DNA of 64,000 nucleotides from Hirsutella rhossiliensis. Taxonomy: Eukaryota > Ascomycota > Sordariomycetes > Hypocreales > Ophiocordycipitaceae. The stretch covers positions 6,634,001 to 6,698,000 of the forward strand of contig NW_025408667.1 in NCBI RefSeq assembly GCF_020360975.1, read 5' to 3'. Below are positions 35,388 through 45,319 of the stretch, piece after piece. Both the position numbers and the translations under genes were made by a program. The notes beneath the pieces were generated by a model. The model saw only the letters and a program-made list of their open reading frames with translations, did not search any database and was not told the DNA's origin. The first letter of the stretch is position 1. The number at the start of each line of letters is the position of its first letter.

Positions 35388-36308
35388 CTACTCAGAGTGT
35401 CTAATCGGGGCTCCTCGAACCTTCTTGAACCAGTCAAACTCCTCCCTGAGTCTATGTTCCACGGCCCATTCCCGGATCTTGGCAAAGTTCTTGCACGTAT
35501 GTGTCGTGCGCAGGTTCCCGAACATCTTGCTCTTCTTCGGGCTCCACTCCCAATAGATGGTACTGATGTCAGACGAGCATTGTAGCGACTGTCGCAACTG
35601 ATCATAGCAGTGCTCCATGTGATAGATGTTGTCCTGAGCCTCTTCCGAGCCCGGCGTCAGGTCTAGAGGGAAAACATCGGGGTATGCAAGTTTGCGCAAG
35701 AGGTTTAGACAGTGCAGCTGGTGAAAGACGTCGAGCTCGACCATGTACTGTGTCGGGTCGCTTGCGATTGGTGTCGTAGCGTTGGGGAGGCGAGCAGCTG
35801 AGTCCGCGGGAATCTGTGAAATGCCGATATCTAGGAAGAGGCCGTTTAACAAAAGTCCCGATATGGTAGACGACAATAAATGAGAATGGAGGCCATCATA
35901 CCGTTGTACAATGCCTCCCATCGCGCGTTCACTTCGTCGGACCACCCTTGATACTCTGATTTATCGCCATGCAAGCCTCCGGTGAAGACGACCGTCTCGT
36001 ATTCGACAGCAGAGTACGCAGGAGCTGTAACGAGAATCATTGAGCCTCCATATATGTGTATGAGGACCAAACGTTAACGTACAATAAATTTCATTGGGAA
36101 TATAGGGTCCCCAAGCTTTTCGAATCGAAAAGACCCATATGGACGTGCCGTAAATGCACAAAACGATATTCAAGGCAATGGAAAGCACGAAACATTGAGA
36201 TTTTGAGGAGCGCCTGCGAGCCTGCCGCGATTGGTCGTGTCTTTTTTCTCTCGCGACGGGTAGCAGGTGTTCTTCGTCGAGAGATTCGTCCGACCTTCTT
36301 GGAAACAT
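35388..36308 (-). CDS. Canonical UstYa-type (DUF3328) protein 3
   Basis: Three exons (36,308-36,083; 36,024-35,902; 35,830-35,388) with introns of 58 and 71 bp give 263 residues. The frame is restored exactly at both junctions. Order: basic N-terminus, membrane segment about 39-61, then WEALYN followed by DIGISQIP (117-124), the conserved DVFHQLHCLNLLRK with HQLHC at 153-157, and YHMEHC with HMEHC at 187-191 followed by DQLRQSL. A long C-terminal part has a Thr-His-Thr-Cys stretch. This is the textbook DUF3328 arrangement (HxxHC twice, each followed by an Arg). The gene is divergent from the repeat-peptide precursor across 1.19 kb, so the two may share control. It would act on the precursor in the secretory pathway (inference from family). 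Confidence 0.93.
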
Positions 36309-37495
36309 CTCGGATTGCCCGAGAGAGTCTCAGACATGAATGAAATCGAGCCTGGGACCCGAATCAGGATGAACAGCGACGAGCTCGGAGGATCGAGGAA
36401 GCCACGGGACGGAGCCAGAGGATCGAATTGTGTAAGCCTCGATTGTCTTGGCGAATGCAGGCCCGACCGGCACGGAGAGGCAATGGGAATCACGGTGGGA
36501 AAGTGGATCTCACATCAATTCTGCCTGCTTAGAGACTGGGGATAAGCGCCGGCCATGGTAGTATGATGATCATGTTGTGCCATGAAGTGGGTGCTGTACT
36601 TGCAAGAGTAAGCACTATCTCAACGGGATTGGTGCTTGAAAACATGATATTACGCGGGTGTATCAACTGCTTCTACATCAAATCAAGGCTTAAGTTGCCC
36701 CGGACCTGAGCTCTTTGTTGCCCCACGCCGTGAGATTATAGCCGCTGGTTATGCGAGGCTCCGCCCTCACAACGTTGGCTTGGACACGATTATTCGATTA
36801 AGTGAGAGACTCCCATCGGCACACTTTTTGGTTAAATACGGTGTTTCGGTACGATCAAATGTTGGAGGAGACCTCCCCTGGCAACTCCATTCTTCTATCA
36901 ACAAGAGCAAGCACCAGGAGTACTGCCAACCTTTCAAGAGCACCGGAACTGATATGGTTCAACGCGTGACGGTTCCCGTTAAAGATCATGCAACGTGCCC
37001 TTGGCACGTGCGCCTTTCACACACAAAGTTGGCATACAAGGATCAGCGTTTCTCTGGGTCAGGAATCCTGATCCAGGGTCTTGGATGTTTCCAGTCTGCC
37101 TATATTATGAGGCGAGACTCGGATATCCCGTGCCAAATCTGACGGCTAGTGCCCATCGGTCGTAGCCCTTGGCTTGATTCCATGGCTCTCCTCACCGCCG
37201 AACCTACCTACGTTGCAACGCGTCTTACATGCCGCAGGCGCAGGGAGTGATATGGGTGGCCAGATGCTGTTCTGGTGTGCGGCTGACCCTGGTCAAAGGT
37301 ATCGATACATCCAGCCATCCAGCATCCTCTCCTACCGGTCCAGAAGGACAGCAAGATACATCACACGCACGGGCAAGCAATAAAGTCCTGGCAAGCGCTG
37401 GCTGCAGTCGGGTTGGCGAGGCATACATACCATTATCATTCATCCTAATACATTTGACTATCACGTCTCAAAGACCATTGACATCAGACGGGAAA
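36309..37495. promoter_or_regulatory. Divergent promoter region between UstY-type gene 3 and the precursor
   Basis: 1,187 bp between two divergent cluster genes. It holds two short perfect inverted repeats: ACGTGCC-CTT-GGCACGT at 36,994-37,010 and TCAGGA-A-TCCTGA at 37,059-37,071, about 0.4-0.5 kb upstream of the precursor ATG. Dyads of this size are typical of dimeric fungal regulators, and the first includes a GCACGTGC core. No regulator gene is visible in the window. Whether the dyads are used is inference. No coding signal is seen here. Confidence 0.4.
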
Positions 37496-37750
37496 ATGAA
37501 GGCCACCCAGATTCTTCCCGTTGCCTCTCTCCTTTTCGGATTCGTGAACGCTGCTCCCACCAAAGCTGTTGAAGCGATCAACAACCAGGCCGGCTGGGGA
37601 AAGCGAGACACGGCCGTTGAAGCCATCAACAATCAGGCCGGCTGGGGAAAGCGAGATACCGCCGTCGAGGCGATCAACAACCAAGCAGGATGGGGAAAGC
37701 GTGACACGGCTGTTGAAGCGATCAACAACCAAGCCGGTTGGGGCAAATAG
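37496..37750 (+). CDS. Secreted Kex2-repeat RiPP precursor peptide (dikaritin-like)
   Basis: 84 residues. The upstream in-frame extension to 37,229 is rejected because a clear signal peptide starts at ATG 37,496 (residues 1-19, ending FVNA). After a short APTK spacer come four copies of a 16-residue unit, AVEAINNQAGWGKRDT (24-39, 40-55, 56-71), with the last copy ending GWGK and stop. Lys-Arg closes copies 1-3, the Kex2 site seen in ustiloxin, phomopsin and epichloecyclin precursors. Cleavage and basic-residue trimming would release near-identical peptides ending GWG. All differences between copies are synonymous. There is no Cys and no Tyr, which separates it from alpha-pheromone precursors and from Tyr-core dikaritins. 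Three UstY-type genes and a transporter lie around it. The product and activity are unknown. Confidence 0.9.
   Translation: MKATQILPVASLLFGFVNAAPTKAVEAINNQAGWGKRDTAVEAINNQAGWGKRDTAVEAINNQAGWGKRDTAVEAINNQAGWGK
37565..37747 (+). repeat. Four 48-bp tandem coding repeats of the precursor
   Basis: Units at 37,565-37,612, 37,613-37,660, 37,661-37,708 and a shortened 37,709-37,747. They differ at about a dozen third-codon positions (for example GCT/GCC, CAG/CAA, GGC/GGA/GGT) and at no amino-acid position. Confidence 0.95.
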
Positions 37751-38383
37751 ACCCACCAGATGACGAACCCAATTCCACCTGGCAAAAAGGCCCAGATTTC
37801 CGCCAAAGTCTTACATTTAGCTGTCAGAACAGAAGATATAACTATGTTTACAATGTACACCTATTAAAATACGCATATCTCTCTCTTTAACATCTACGGC
37901 TATATTGTCGGGGGAAATTCATTGCGTCACGAATGTCTTGTGCCAAATGTCGGCCCCTGGTGGCAGACCAACCAGCCGAGCCGCCCCAAAGGCCGCAAGT
38001 CAAGGGAGCAAGCGCTTTGCAGTGACCCTGGCAAATGCCTCGAATAGTGCCTCTCCCAGGTTACAGAATGCACTTTCCAGGCAAGCAAGGATAGGAGCGA
38101 GGGCAAAGACGAGGACGCCACTTGGGAAGCCGTTGAGGAGTGTGTTTAAAGGAGTCTTGGCCTCTAAGGTGAGCCACTGCTCATGTTGGTCAAGGTACTC
38201 CGTTTGTTGGACGTACACACAGCAGCACCACCGTCTTCGACTGTCAAAACATCAGATTGGGGACGAGGAGGGATAGAAGGCAAGGCATTGTGGCCTAAAG
38301 CGAGCATGGTATGCTCGGGCTAAGAAGTAGGGTCCTATATAACACGATTTCTCGTGCACTGTCTCGCCCCCATCGAATTCTTT
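37751..38383. other. Convergent intergenic region after the precursor
   Basis: 633 bp between the precursor stop and the end of the minus-strand ORF at 38,384. Short frames on both strands, with no motif. It should contain the 3' ends of both transcripts. Confidence 0.5.
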
Positions 38384-38800
38384 TCAGGTGGCTTGTTCTC
38401 CCTCTTGCTTCCAGATGCCATTCACCATTTCGTCAGCCACGTCGCCGAATCCATCCACAGTCAGCTCATGCGAGAGAACGACGCGAATGGCATACTGCGT
38501 CGCAATGAGCGAATCAAGCTCCAGCTTCCCATCGTGGATAACGCGCATGATATGGTACAGGAGTGCCTCGACAGGGAATGGGCGAGCTGCGCGGGTACTG
38601 CAGCCGACAGTGTCTTGATGAATACTCGAGACGATGATGTCGACCGCGGGCGGGCCCCCGTACTCGGCGGCGTCGGCAACGCGCACCTCGCCTGTGGCGC
38701 GGTCGTAGTACTTGCCGTCGACGACGGGCGTTTTGGCATCTTCATGCCATCCGGGGGCATAGAACTGCTGCGGATGCTCAGGCCTCCACGTCGAGGACAT
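38384..38800 (-). CDS. Unrecognised ORF beside the RiPP precursor
   Basis: An open frame of 138 codons from the internal ATG at 38,800. It continues open upstream without an ATG to about 38,880, where an acceptor-like ATTATTAG and a donor-like GTATGAAT suggest a further 5' exon that I could not define. The translation has WRPEHPQQFYAPGWHEDAKT, DGKYYDRATGEV, VDIIVSSIHQDTVG and a helical C-terminal half (VEALLYHIMRVI, ATQYAIRVVLSHEL). It has no transmembrane segment and no motif that I recognise. Composition looks coding. Near 38,780-38,870 a second frame also reads protein-like (NLHPVRYFAPDIASHVLDVE), so a frameshift or another exon is possible. Location suggests a cluster enzyme or accessory protein, but no function is claimed. 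Confidence 0.5.
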   Translation of the reverse strand: MSSTWRPEHPQQFYAPGWHEDAKTPVVDGKYYDRATGEVRVADAAEYGGPPAVDIIVSSIHQDTVGCSTRAARPFPVEALLYHIMRVIHDGKLELDSLIATQYAIRVVLSHELTVDGFGDVADEMVNGIWKQEGEQAT

Positions 38801-40503
38801 GGCTGGCGATGTCTGGTGCGAAGTATCGAACAGGGTGCAGATTTTCGATGGCGTGGGTTGATGGCGACGGCAAGTCCAGCTAATAATTCAAACAAAGATG
38901 GAATTCATACCGAGGACGTACTGGGTACCTCGGGGCATACGTGTCGGAGATGCCTGGGAGCGTTGTTGATGGCTGCCCAACACCGGGGAGTAACCAACAG
39001 CCTACATTACATTACATGTGGGTTGGCTACTTGCGGTTACACGGACATGTCATTGCACCGTGCCTTCTGTGAGCTGCTTGCAAGCGCTCCTCGAGCTGCC
39101 CCTGGAGAGTTTCATGGTCCTGGAGGATACCCGGGTATCCCTTGAGTCTTGACTACCCTTATGGACGATAAACTATATGGCTCACACAATGGCTGGACGC
39201 AAGACGAAAGTCTTCTTTGACCGCCAATCGCAAACGAGTGTACATTTCTGCCCTGATCCCATCACTTGCTTTGGGTCAAAGATGTTGAGGAGTCGATATT
39301 GGTGTCTGTTCGTCGTAGGAGATACCGACATCGAGCGTGCCCTTCCTCATACTTATACCCGGGTCTGGGTATGGGATACGGCCATGTAGATGAGGTGGAC
39401 GTTGCACCGAACAAGACTTGTTCTTGGCACCGCGGGTGTCAGGACTTGAGGCACAAGGGATATCGCTCTCCCGAGACATGTCGGATGCGAAGTCATTGCC
39501 GTAGCCTTGTGCCGATGCTTCATGACCAACGGCATCAACACGGGAACCAAAGATGAAGAGCGCCATGGAGCCCATGCTGTTCTATTGACCTAGTTTGCTC
39601 ACCCGTCGCACATCAGCCAAAGGGCAGATAGATTCTCGTGTCTGCAGCTAGACAAACATCAAGCCGTATCATGCAACTCTTATGCAGCCTGACTTCGACC
39701 CAACAATACGGTGCAAAGAATTGAGTGTGCAGTCTGCAGGGGTTTCAAGCAAGTCTTTTCTTTTATACAGAGGGTGTCTAATAAAACTTCACGTACGAAG
39801 TAACAATCAATTCAAGTTGCCCACGACTTCTGTAGAACAGACTTTCAGATCATCTTTTGGGGAGCTTCGAAGGATCAATCTGTCACCCGGGGACTTTTCG
39901 GTAAGGACATCGGTTGGCAGCAGAATGTTTTTGCCAAGAGCCAGTTGGACTCGTGGCGTTTAGACCTGAGACACGTTGGTGGCTACGGCAATCTCGGATC
40001 AAGGGTAAGCTTCAGTTCTCTTCAATACACGAGGTGAGCGGAGATGAGCCATCTGCCAAGGCGTACATGCTCGGTGATTTGATTTTTGTCTATGCATACG
40101 TATACCCATATATGTACTTCAGACTTCGTACCCTGCTCACCGAGTCGGGAGCCCCACGAGTCTGTAAGAGGCTGGACAGTAGGAGTTGCTTTTGCTTCAC
40201 TACGACTACTCCGAATATCAAGTATACGCGGGCGTCGGGAAGCCATCGCCGTGGAGATTGAAGGAGGATCGACAGCCCTGTTTCTCCACTGCAAACCTGA
40301 ATCTATTGATCCCTAGGGCGTGAACATGCGTCCCATCCGGATGGATATAGCCTCCAAGCTCGATCAGCCTCTGGGCGCAGCGAGGTGGTTGATCATGATT
40401 CTCTTCCATTTTCGGCTTGGTTTGCAACTGTCGCCGCGCAGGAATCGAGCACTTGCTGCCAAAACATGAGAGCATCCCTCGCCAGCCCTACTAGCGCTCT
40501 TCA
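38801..40503. other. Intergenic between the unrecognised ORF and the MFS gene
   Basis: 1.7 kb. It may contain 5' exons of the ORF to the left (up to about 39,120). Other frames (for example 39,682-39,963 and 40,022-40,294) show no domain. The right end should be the MFS promoter. Confidence 0.45.
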
Positions 40504-42398
40504 ATGCCATCCCTCCGTTTCCTGCTCGGCATCATGAAGTCGAGCAAGCCACCCAGTCACAGCCGCGAACATGCGCCGCCCAGGGAGAACAGTGGCCGCG
40601 CGATTGAGATGGCCGTCGATGAAGATGTGGAGAGCCGTCATCGAACGAGGCGAGAGACCAGGAAGCTTCTCAACAAGATCGACCGTCACCTCTTGCCGCT
40701 CATCTGTGTTCTATATCTGCTTTCGTGCCTCGATCGTTCCAACTTGGGCAACGCCAGGAGAAGTGGGCTGGGAGAGGACTTAAAGTTTACGAGCAAATAT
40801 GACTACAATGTAAGCCTCACGGACCTTGTATCTCCTCGGTTATAGCTTCTCGTCACTGATGGGCACGATATCGTGGCTAATCGTGGGTACGTGTAGACGG
40901 CAATATCAATATTCTTCCCCTTTTACCTAGCCGTGCAAATACCGTCCAACCTGGCCCTGCACCGGCTCCGGCCCTCTCTCTGGATACCCTCACTGATGGT
41001 GGCTTGGTCCCTCGTAACCGTGCTTCTAGGCTTCGTCAGGAACTTTGCCGGCCTCCTCGCCATGCGGTGCTTACTGGGCGTTGTCGAGGGCGGCGTGTTT
41101 CCCGGCCTCGTGTTTTAGTGAGGTCCCTTGGCATTGATGCTTCTGTCCTTGTCTTGATGTTGAAACCTCGACTGATGGCCGCGGCAGCTTAACACGGTGG
41201 TACAGCCGCTATGAATACGGGCTTCGGATCTCCATCTTCTTCGCGGTCGCCGTGGCCGGCGGCTCTATGAACGGCTTCCTCGGGGACGCCATCGTGGGCA
41301 TGCGTGGCGTCGGCGGCCTCAACAGCTGGTCCTGGATCTTCATCATCGAAGGCCTTGTCACTCTCTGCGTCTGTATGGTCTCCCCTTGCCTCCATGTTTC
41401 TCCACCCCGTCATCTAACGAGGATAGCCGGAATCGCCTTTGCCATGATGCACGACTATCCGGACCGGGCCAGGTTTCTAACGCACTCGGAGAGGCGCGCT
41501 GTGATGAGCCGCTTGGAGGAAGACGCCAACTGTCTTTCGGACCGGTTCGAGCTCGTATACGTCAAGCACGCGCTCCTGGACTGGAAGATTTGGGTGCACA
41601 TGGTCATGACCGTCGGCATCTGCGTCCCCGTCTATTCCATTGGCGAGTTCCTCCCCGTCATCATCCAAGACCTCGGCTACTCTGGCGACGGCGCCCTCTT
41701 GATGGCCCTGCCGCCTCACGCTGCCTCGGCCCTGCTCACCCTCGGTGCCGGGCTCGCGGCTGATCGATTCCGGCAACGCGGCGTCTTCATCATCGGACTC
41801 TGCGTCTTGGCGTATGTACATGCGACCCCGTCTCTTCCTCTCGGCCTCCTCTTTCCAGGCCCAAGATTCAGTGGCTGACGGCGGGAAAAGCATGATTGGA
41901 TTCGCCATCCTGAGTTCCGCTCAGAGCCATGCCGTCAAGTACATGGCCTGCTTTCTCGTCGTCATGGGAATCCACCCCATTGTCCCCCAAGACGTGGCGT
42001 GGAACGCCAACAACATTGGGGGGTCGACCAAGCGCGCCGTGGGGATCGCAATGCATATCGGCTTCGTGAGTTGATGTTCTCCTCCTTTTGACTGGCCGAG
42101 GGCGAGGTCACGCACCTGGCGCTGAAACCCAGATGTCGCGTAGGGAAACCTGGGCGGTGCTCTTGCTGGCTTCATCATTCGACAAGACGATGCTCGGCGG
42201 TTGGTTTCCGGCCATGGTATTTTGCTCCTCATCACGGCCGCCAGCTGTATGCTCGCCGCCTTCATGACATGGTATCTCCGACGGGAGAACTCGAGGCGGG
42301 ACCGCTTGTGCAAGAGGCAGGACTCGTATACTCGAGAGGAGAAGATGGCCGGGGCGGAAAAGGGTGACAGGGCCCCGTTCTTCAGATACACTGTGTAA
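40504..42398 (+). CDS. MFS transporter, anion:cation symporter (Dal5/TNA1-like)
   Basis: Six exons (40,504-40,809; 40,897-41,117; 41,188-41,372; 41,427-41,811; 41,891-42,065; 42,144-42,398) with introns of 54-87 bp give 508 residues in a continuous frame. Family landmarks include LLNKIDRHLLPLICVLYLLS and LDRSNLGNAR in TM1, PSNLALHRLRPSLWIP, LLGVVEGGVFPGLVFYLTRW, RYEYGLRISIFF, SWSWIFIIEGL and ADRFRQRGVFIIG. These define the anion:cation symporter (allantoate/nicotinate permease-like) group with 12 membrane segments. Substrates in the family are organic anions such as allantoate, nicotinate or pantothenate. Its place next to the RiPP genes allows an export or uptake role in the pathway, but members outside clusters are common, so that is inference. 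A second ATG lies 10 codons in. Confidence 0.88.
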
Positions 42399-42779
42399 CT
42401 GCGAGGCTTCTCTGCTGGCAGAGAAGCATTCATGTGTTTGCGGAGTACGTGTACACAAGAATGTCTTTCTCGATTTTTACATGGACGCCTCATGGCATGC
42501 CGAACTCATACGTCGAGCCAAGTCGTGCGAGGCAGCTTTATTTGACTAGATGTTTTCTATAAACTTGAACAAAGGCGAAACACTGTCATAGTGCTCGCGG
42601 TATGCTCCAAATCAGCCATGATAGGACGGGTTGGCGCGCAGTAACGTAGACAGCGCGCAAGTCGCCAGACAACCAGACCCCCTCTGCATTCGAATCATGC
42701 ACAGATGTGTCCCCTCGGAGGGTCCGCACTGGCCCCTCGTGTGCGCGGCAGCCGGCCCATTGTTCCAGAACTCTCCGTC
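42399..42779. other. Convergent intergenic region
   Basis: 381 bp between the ends of the MFS and ribonuclease genes. No coding signal. Confidence 0.5.
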
Positions 42780-43264
42780 TTAGTTCGTCCCAGAGCATCC
42801 AACAAATTGATTCCCACTGGCGCCTGTATGTGTGAGTTGACCAGCCTGCGAGCAGTCCTGGGTGATGATGACGCGGTCCGGACCAGGGCGACCTAAATAT
42901 GCACAACGAGTCAGGAGAAGATCAAAGCTGGATGAAGGGGGACGTCCAAGGCATCCAAAGGGTGTGTCAAGTAGGATCACGTACCACCGCCATAGACCCT
43001 CTTGGAGGAGAGGATGGGAAACTCGTAAAAGGGAGGTTCCAAGCCCTGGAACTCAAAGCCTTCAAAGTTGCGGTATTCGTGGGGATAGGTGGAGCTGCCA
43101 GCACGGCCGCCGTCTCGGACGTAGTTGCAGGCCGCGGTAGAGGCCCTGTTGACGTCGGTGGCCGAGTACTCGGTGTTGCCGCATCTTGTGCCAGCTCGGG
43201 CCTGGGCATCTGCCAGGGCGGCGTAGACAAGGGCAGCGAGAGAGACACCGAGAGGGAGCTGCAT
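42780..43264 (-). CDS. Secreted guanyl-specific ribonuclease (F1/T1 family)
   Basis: Exon 1 (43,264-42,985) and exon 2 (42,892-42,780) with a 92-bp intron give 130 residues. Residues 1-20 form a signal peptide. The mature enzyme shows the F1/T1 fold signature: [15 protein letters not shown] (58-72), YEFPILS (80-86), GRPGPDRVI (94-102) and [13 protein letters not shown] (114-126). The four catalytic residues of RNase T1 correspond to His62, Glu81, Arg100 and His115, all present. Cys residues at 28, 46, 107 and 126 suit the family disulfides. The enzyme cuts RNA after G outside the cell. A longer in-frame start at 43,384 exists but would bury the signal peptide, so 43,264 is chosen. Secreted T1-type RNases serve nutrient scavenging or act on competitors or hosts; which applies is unknown. 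Confidence 0.92.
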
Positions 43265-45319
43265 CTTGCTGGTCGGACTGGACTGGACGCACCAAGAAGA
43301 TTGACTGGGCTGGCTTGGGGGCGGCGGTGATGGTGTGCAGTGGTCGGACGAGACCCGGGATGTAAGGTTGGACAGAGAAGCCACAAGCAGACAGAGTGAG
43401 CAGAGGGAGGGCCGGCCAGTCTAACAATATATACTCGCCGGAGCCCGTACTACGAGGATCGGCGAGGATTGGGTGTCATGATCGTCAGCCAGTTTCCTCG
43501 AATAATAAGCAGCCCTCCAAGGACCTGTAGCAGACAAGACAGGAAGCTCTCGGATGCAACAGGGCGGGTACATACCTGTCAATCAATTCAGCAAACCTGC
43601 CTCGGCACCAATAAGCGCAGCAGGCCTTACACGGCTGTCCGTTGCATGTCTCTCGCCGTCGGTGCGGCGGAGGCGCCCAGCAGGCCTCCGGGAGCCTCAC
43701 GGCCAGCACCGGCACGACAAGGGACGGGCCATGGCCAAGTCCGGAGGCCTGCTTTGCCGCTCCTCAGTGGTCGGCGTCGCCGAGGCTCGAACAAGGGCGG
43801 CAGGCAGCTCGTCGTGGCGCTCGCGCGGTGCCAACGACTAGGCTGGCTGACAGCGTCTTTCTCGGGCCAATGCTCGAACCCATGCTCGCATCAGCCGCCC
43901 CTGGGGCCTCCGCTCCGGTTCTAGAGCCCGGTGGGATGGAGCAGGGGCACTAGTGAGTTTGTGAGGGAGCGTATCAACGCTCGACGCTGGGGTTGTGTCC
44001 TTGGCCGATGTGGCTGCATATGCGTCTTGGGGGCGCCCTCGGCATTTGATTGCAGGATTCAAGAACGCCGTGTAAGTGGCCAGAGATTGCACGGACTCTG
44101 ATCGGTTCAGTCGTTGAGAATCTCTCGCCTTCAAAGCCCCTGATGCCATTGTACATCCATCCATCCATCCATCCATCCATCCATTCATCCATTCATCCAT
44201 CCACGCACGAGCGTTATCACATATCTCCTTTCCCCTCTCCTCGGCATCCCGGGCCCAGCTCGCACAGGTATCCGGTCCAGGTCGGCGCTGGATGCTTTGC
44301 TTCGCTTGCTGGCTGACCATGATCCGTCGCAGTGAGACGTTATCTCGTCTACCTTCCGCTTCCGGCCTCGTGCCCCGTCATTCGCAGCCCTCGTGGCCGT
44401 CGAGTCGTGCATACGTGTGGCACCGGGAGGGGACGAGCCAGAGTGTGGAGAGAGAGAGATGCCTGCGCAACCTGGCGAGGCCTGGGGAGCCTGGTGCGCA
44501 AATGCGACTCTGACGAGGCCGTGACAAGCGTGCCTGGAGGGGATTTGTTTCTTTTAATAGCTCTCCGGCCTACCGGTGCAATGGGAGCTCAGCTGATCCG
44601 GAGCTCGAGCCTATTCGGTGGTGCGTTTAGTCAAGAATAAGCGCATAACATGTCCACTGTCCGCCAATGCTGGCGATCTGCTGCTCTTCCATTCAGCTGG
44701 TTCTTTTCTCCCAAAACGAATGTCAGCCGACGCCGTCGTTAACTGACCGCTGGCTGAGGCCGGCTACTGCTTCCTGCCGCAATGGTCGGCCTCTCGGCTC
44801 GATTCCAAGCTGCTACTACATCAAAGCATGACTCTGTCCTCAGCCATTAAAGATTGATATATAATATATGTTTATGTATATCGAGCGACACGAGCATGTG
44901 CTTTCTTCTTGAGCGCCACCAAGAGCACTGCTGATGGAGAAGCATGGTTCGTACCCGATCCCAAGCATCGCGGCGCCTGCATATGCATACTTATCTTCTC
45001 ATCTATTCAGATATAGTAAACGAGGTCACCGGCAGGGTAGACTCATGCTCGAATCAGCCGCAACACCAGCCCCGCCCTTTGCCAGCGCACAAAGGCATCA
45101 AGCTGAGACCCTCGTCCCGTCTAAGCGAGCTCCCATGTCCCTGGCCAGTCCTTTGATGCTCGGGCTGCCGTGGTATCGCGTGCCTCTGCCGTATCACTCC
45201 AAGGAAAGCTCCCTTTACGATATATTACATTGAACCAAGTGGTAAACACTTCTCAGTCGCTCCTTGATATACCATGCGGACCGCCATGAAGGGATAGGCC
45301 ACAATGCCGGAGACATCTC
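43265..45319. other. Intergenic region with a CATC microsatellite
   Basis: 2.05 kb without a supported gene. Overlapping frames on both strands near 43,470-44,640 are shadows of GC-rich sequence and of a tetranucleotide repeat. Confidence 0.5.
44156..44203. repeat. (CATC)n microsatellite
   Basis: About 48 bp of CATC/CATT tetranucleotide repeats. It gives rise to artefactual frames reading poly-(IHPS) on one strand and poly-(DGWM) on the other. Confidence 0.9.

Noticed and set aside
37496..37750. Alpha-mating-pheromone precursor
   Set aside because: The Kex2-repeat plan is similar, but the unit has no Cys and not the WC...PCW pattern of Sordariomycete pheromones. The UstY-type neighbours favour a RiPP.
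37484..37756. 90-residue antisense frame with repeats over the precursor
   Set aside because: The repetition merely mirrors the 48-bp coding repeats. It lacks a signal peptide and processing sites.
44156..44203. Repeat peptide from the CATC tract
   Set aside because: Simple tetranucleotide microsatellite. The frames reading IHPS or DGWM are artefacts.
43470..44640. Cluster of frames between the RNase and sulfotransferase genes
   Set aside because: Open on both strands without motifs. No splice-consistent gene could be built.
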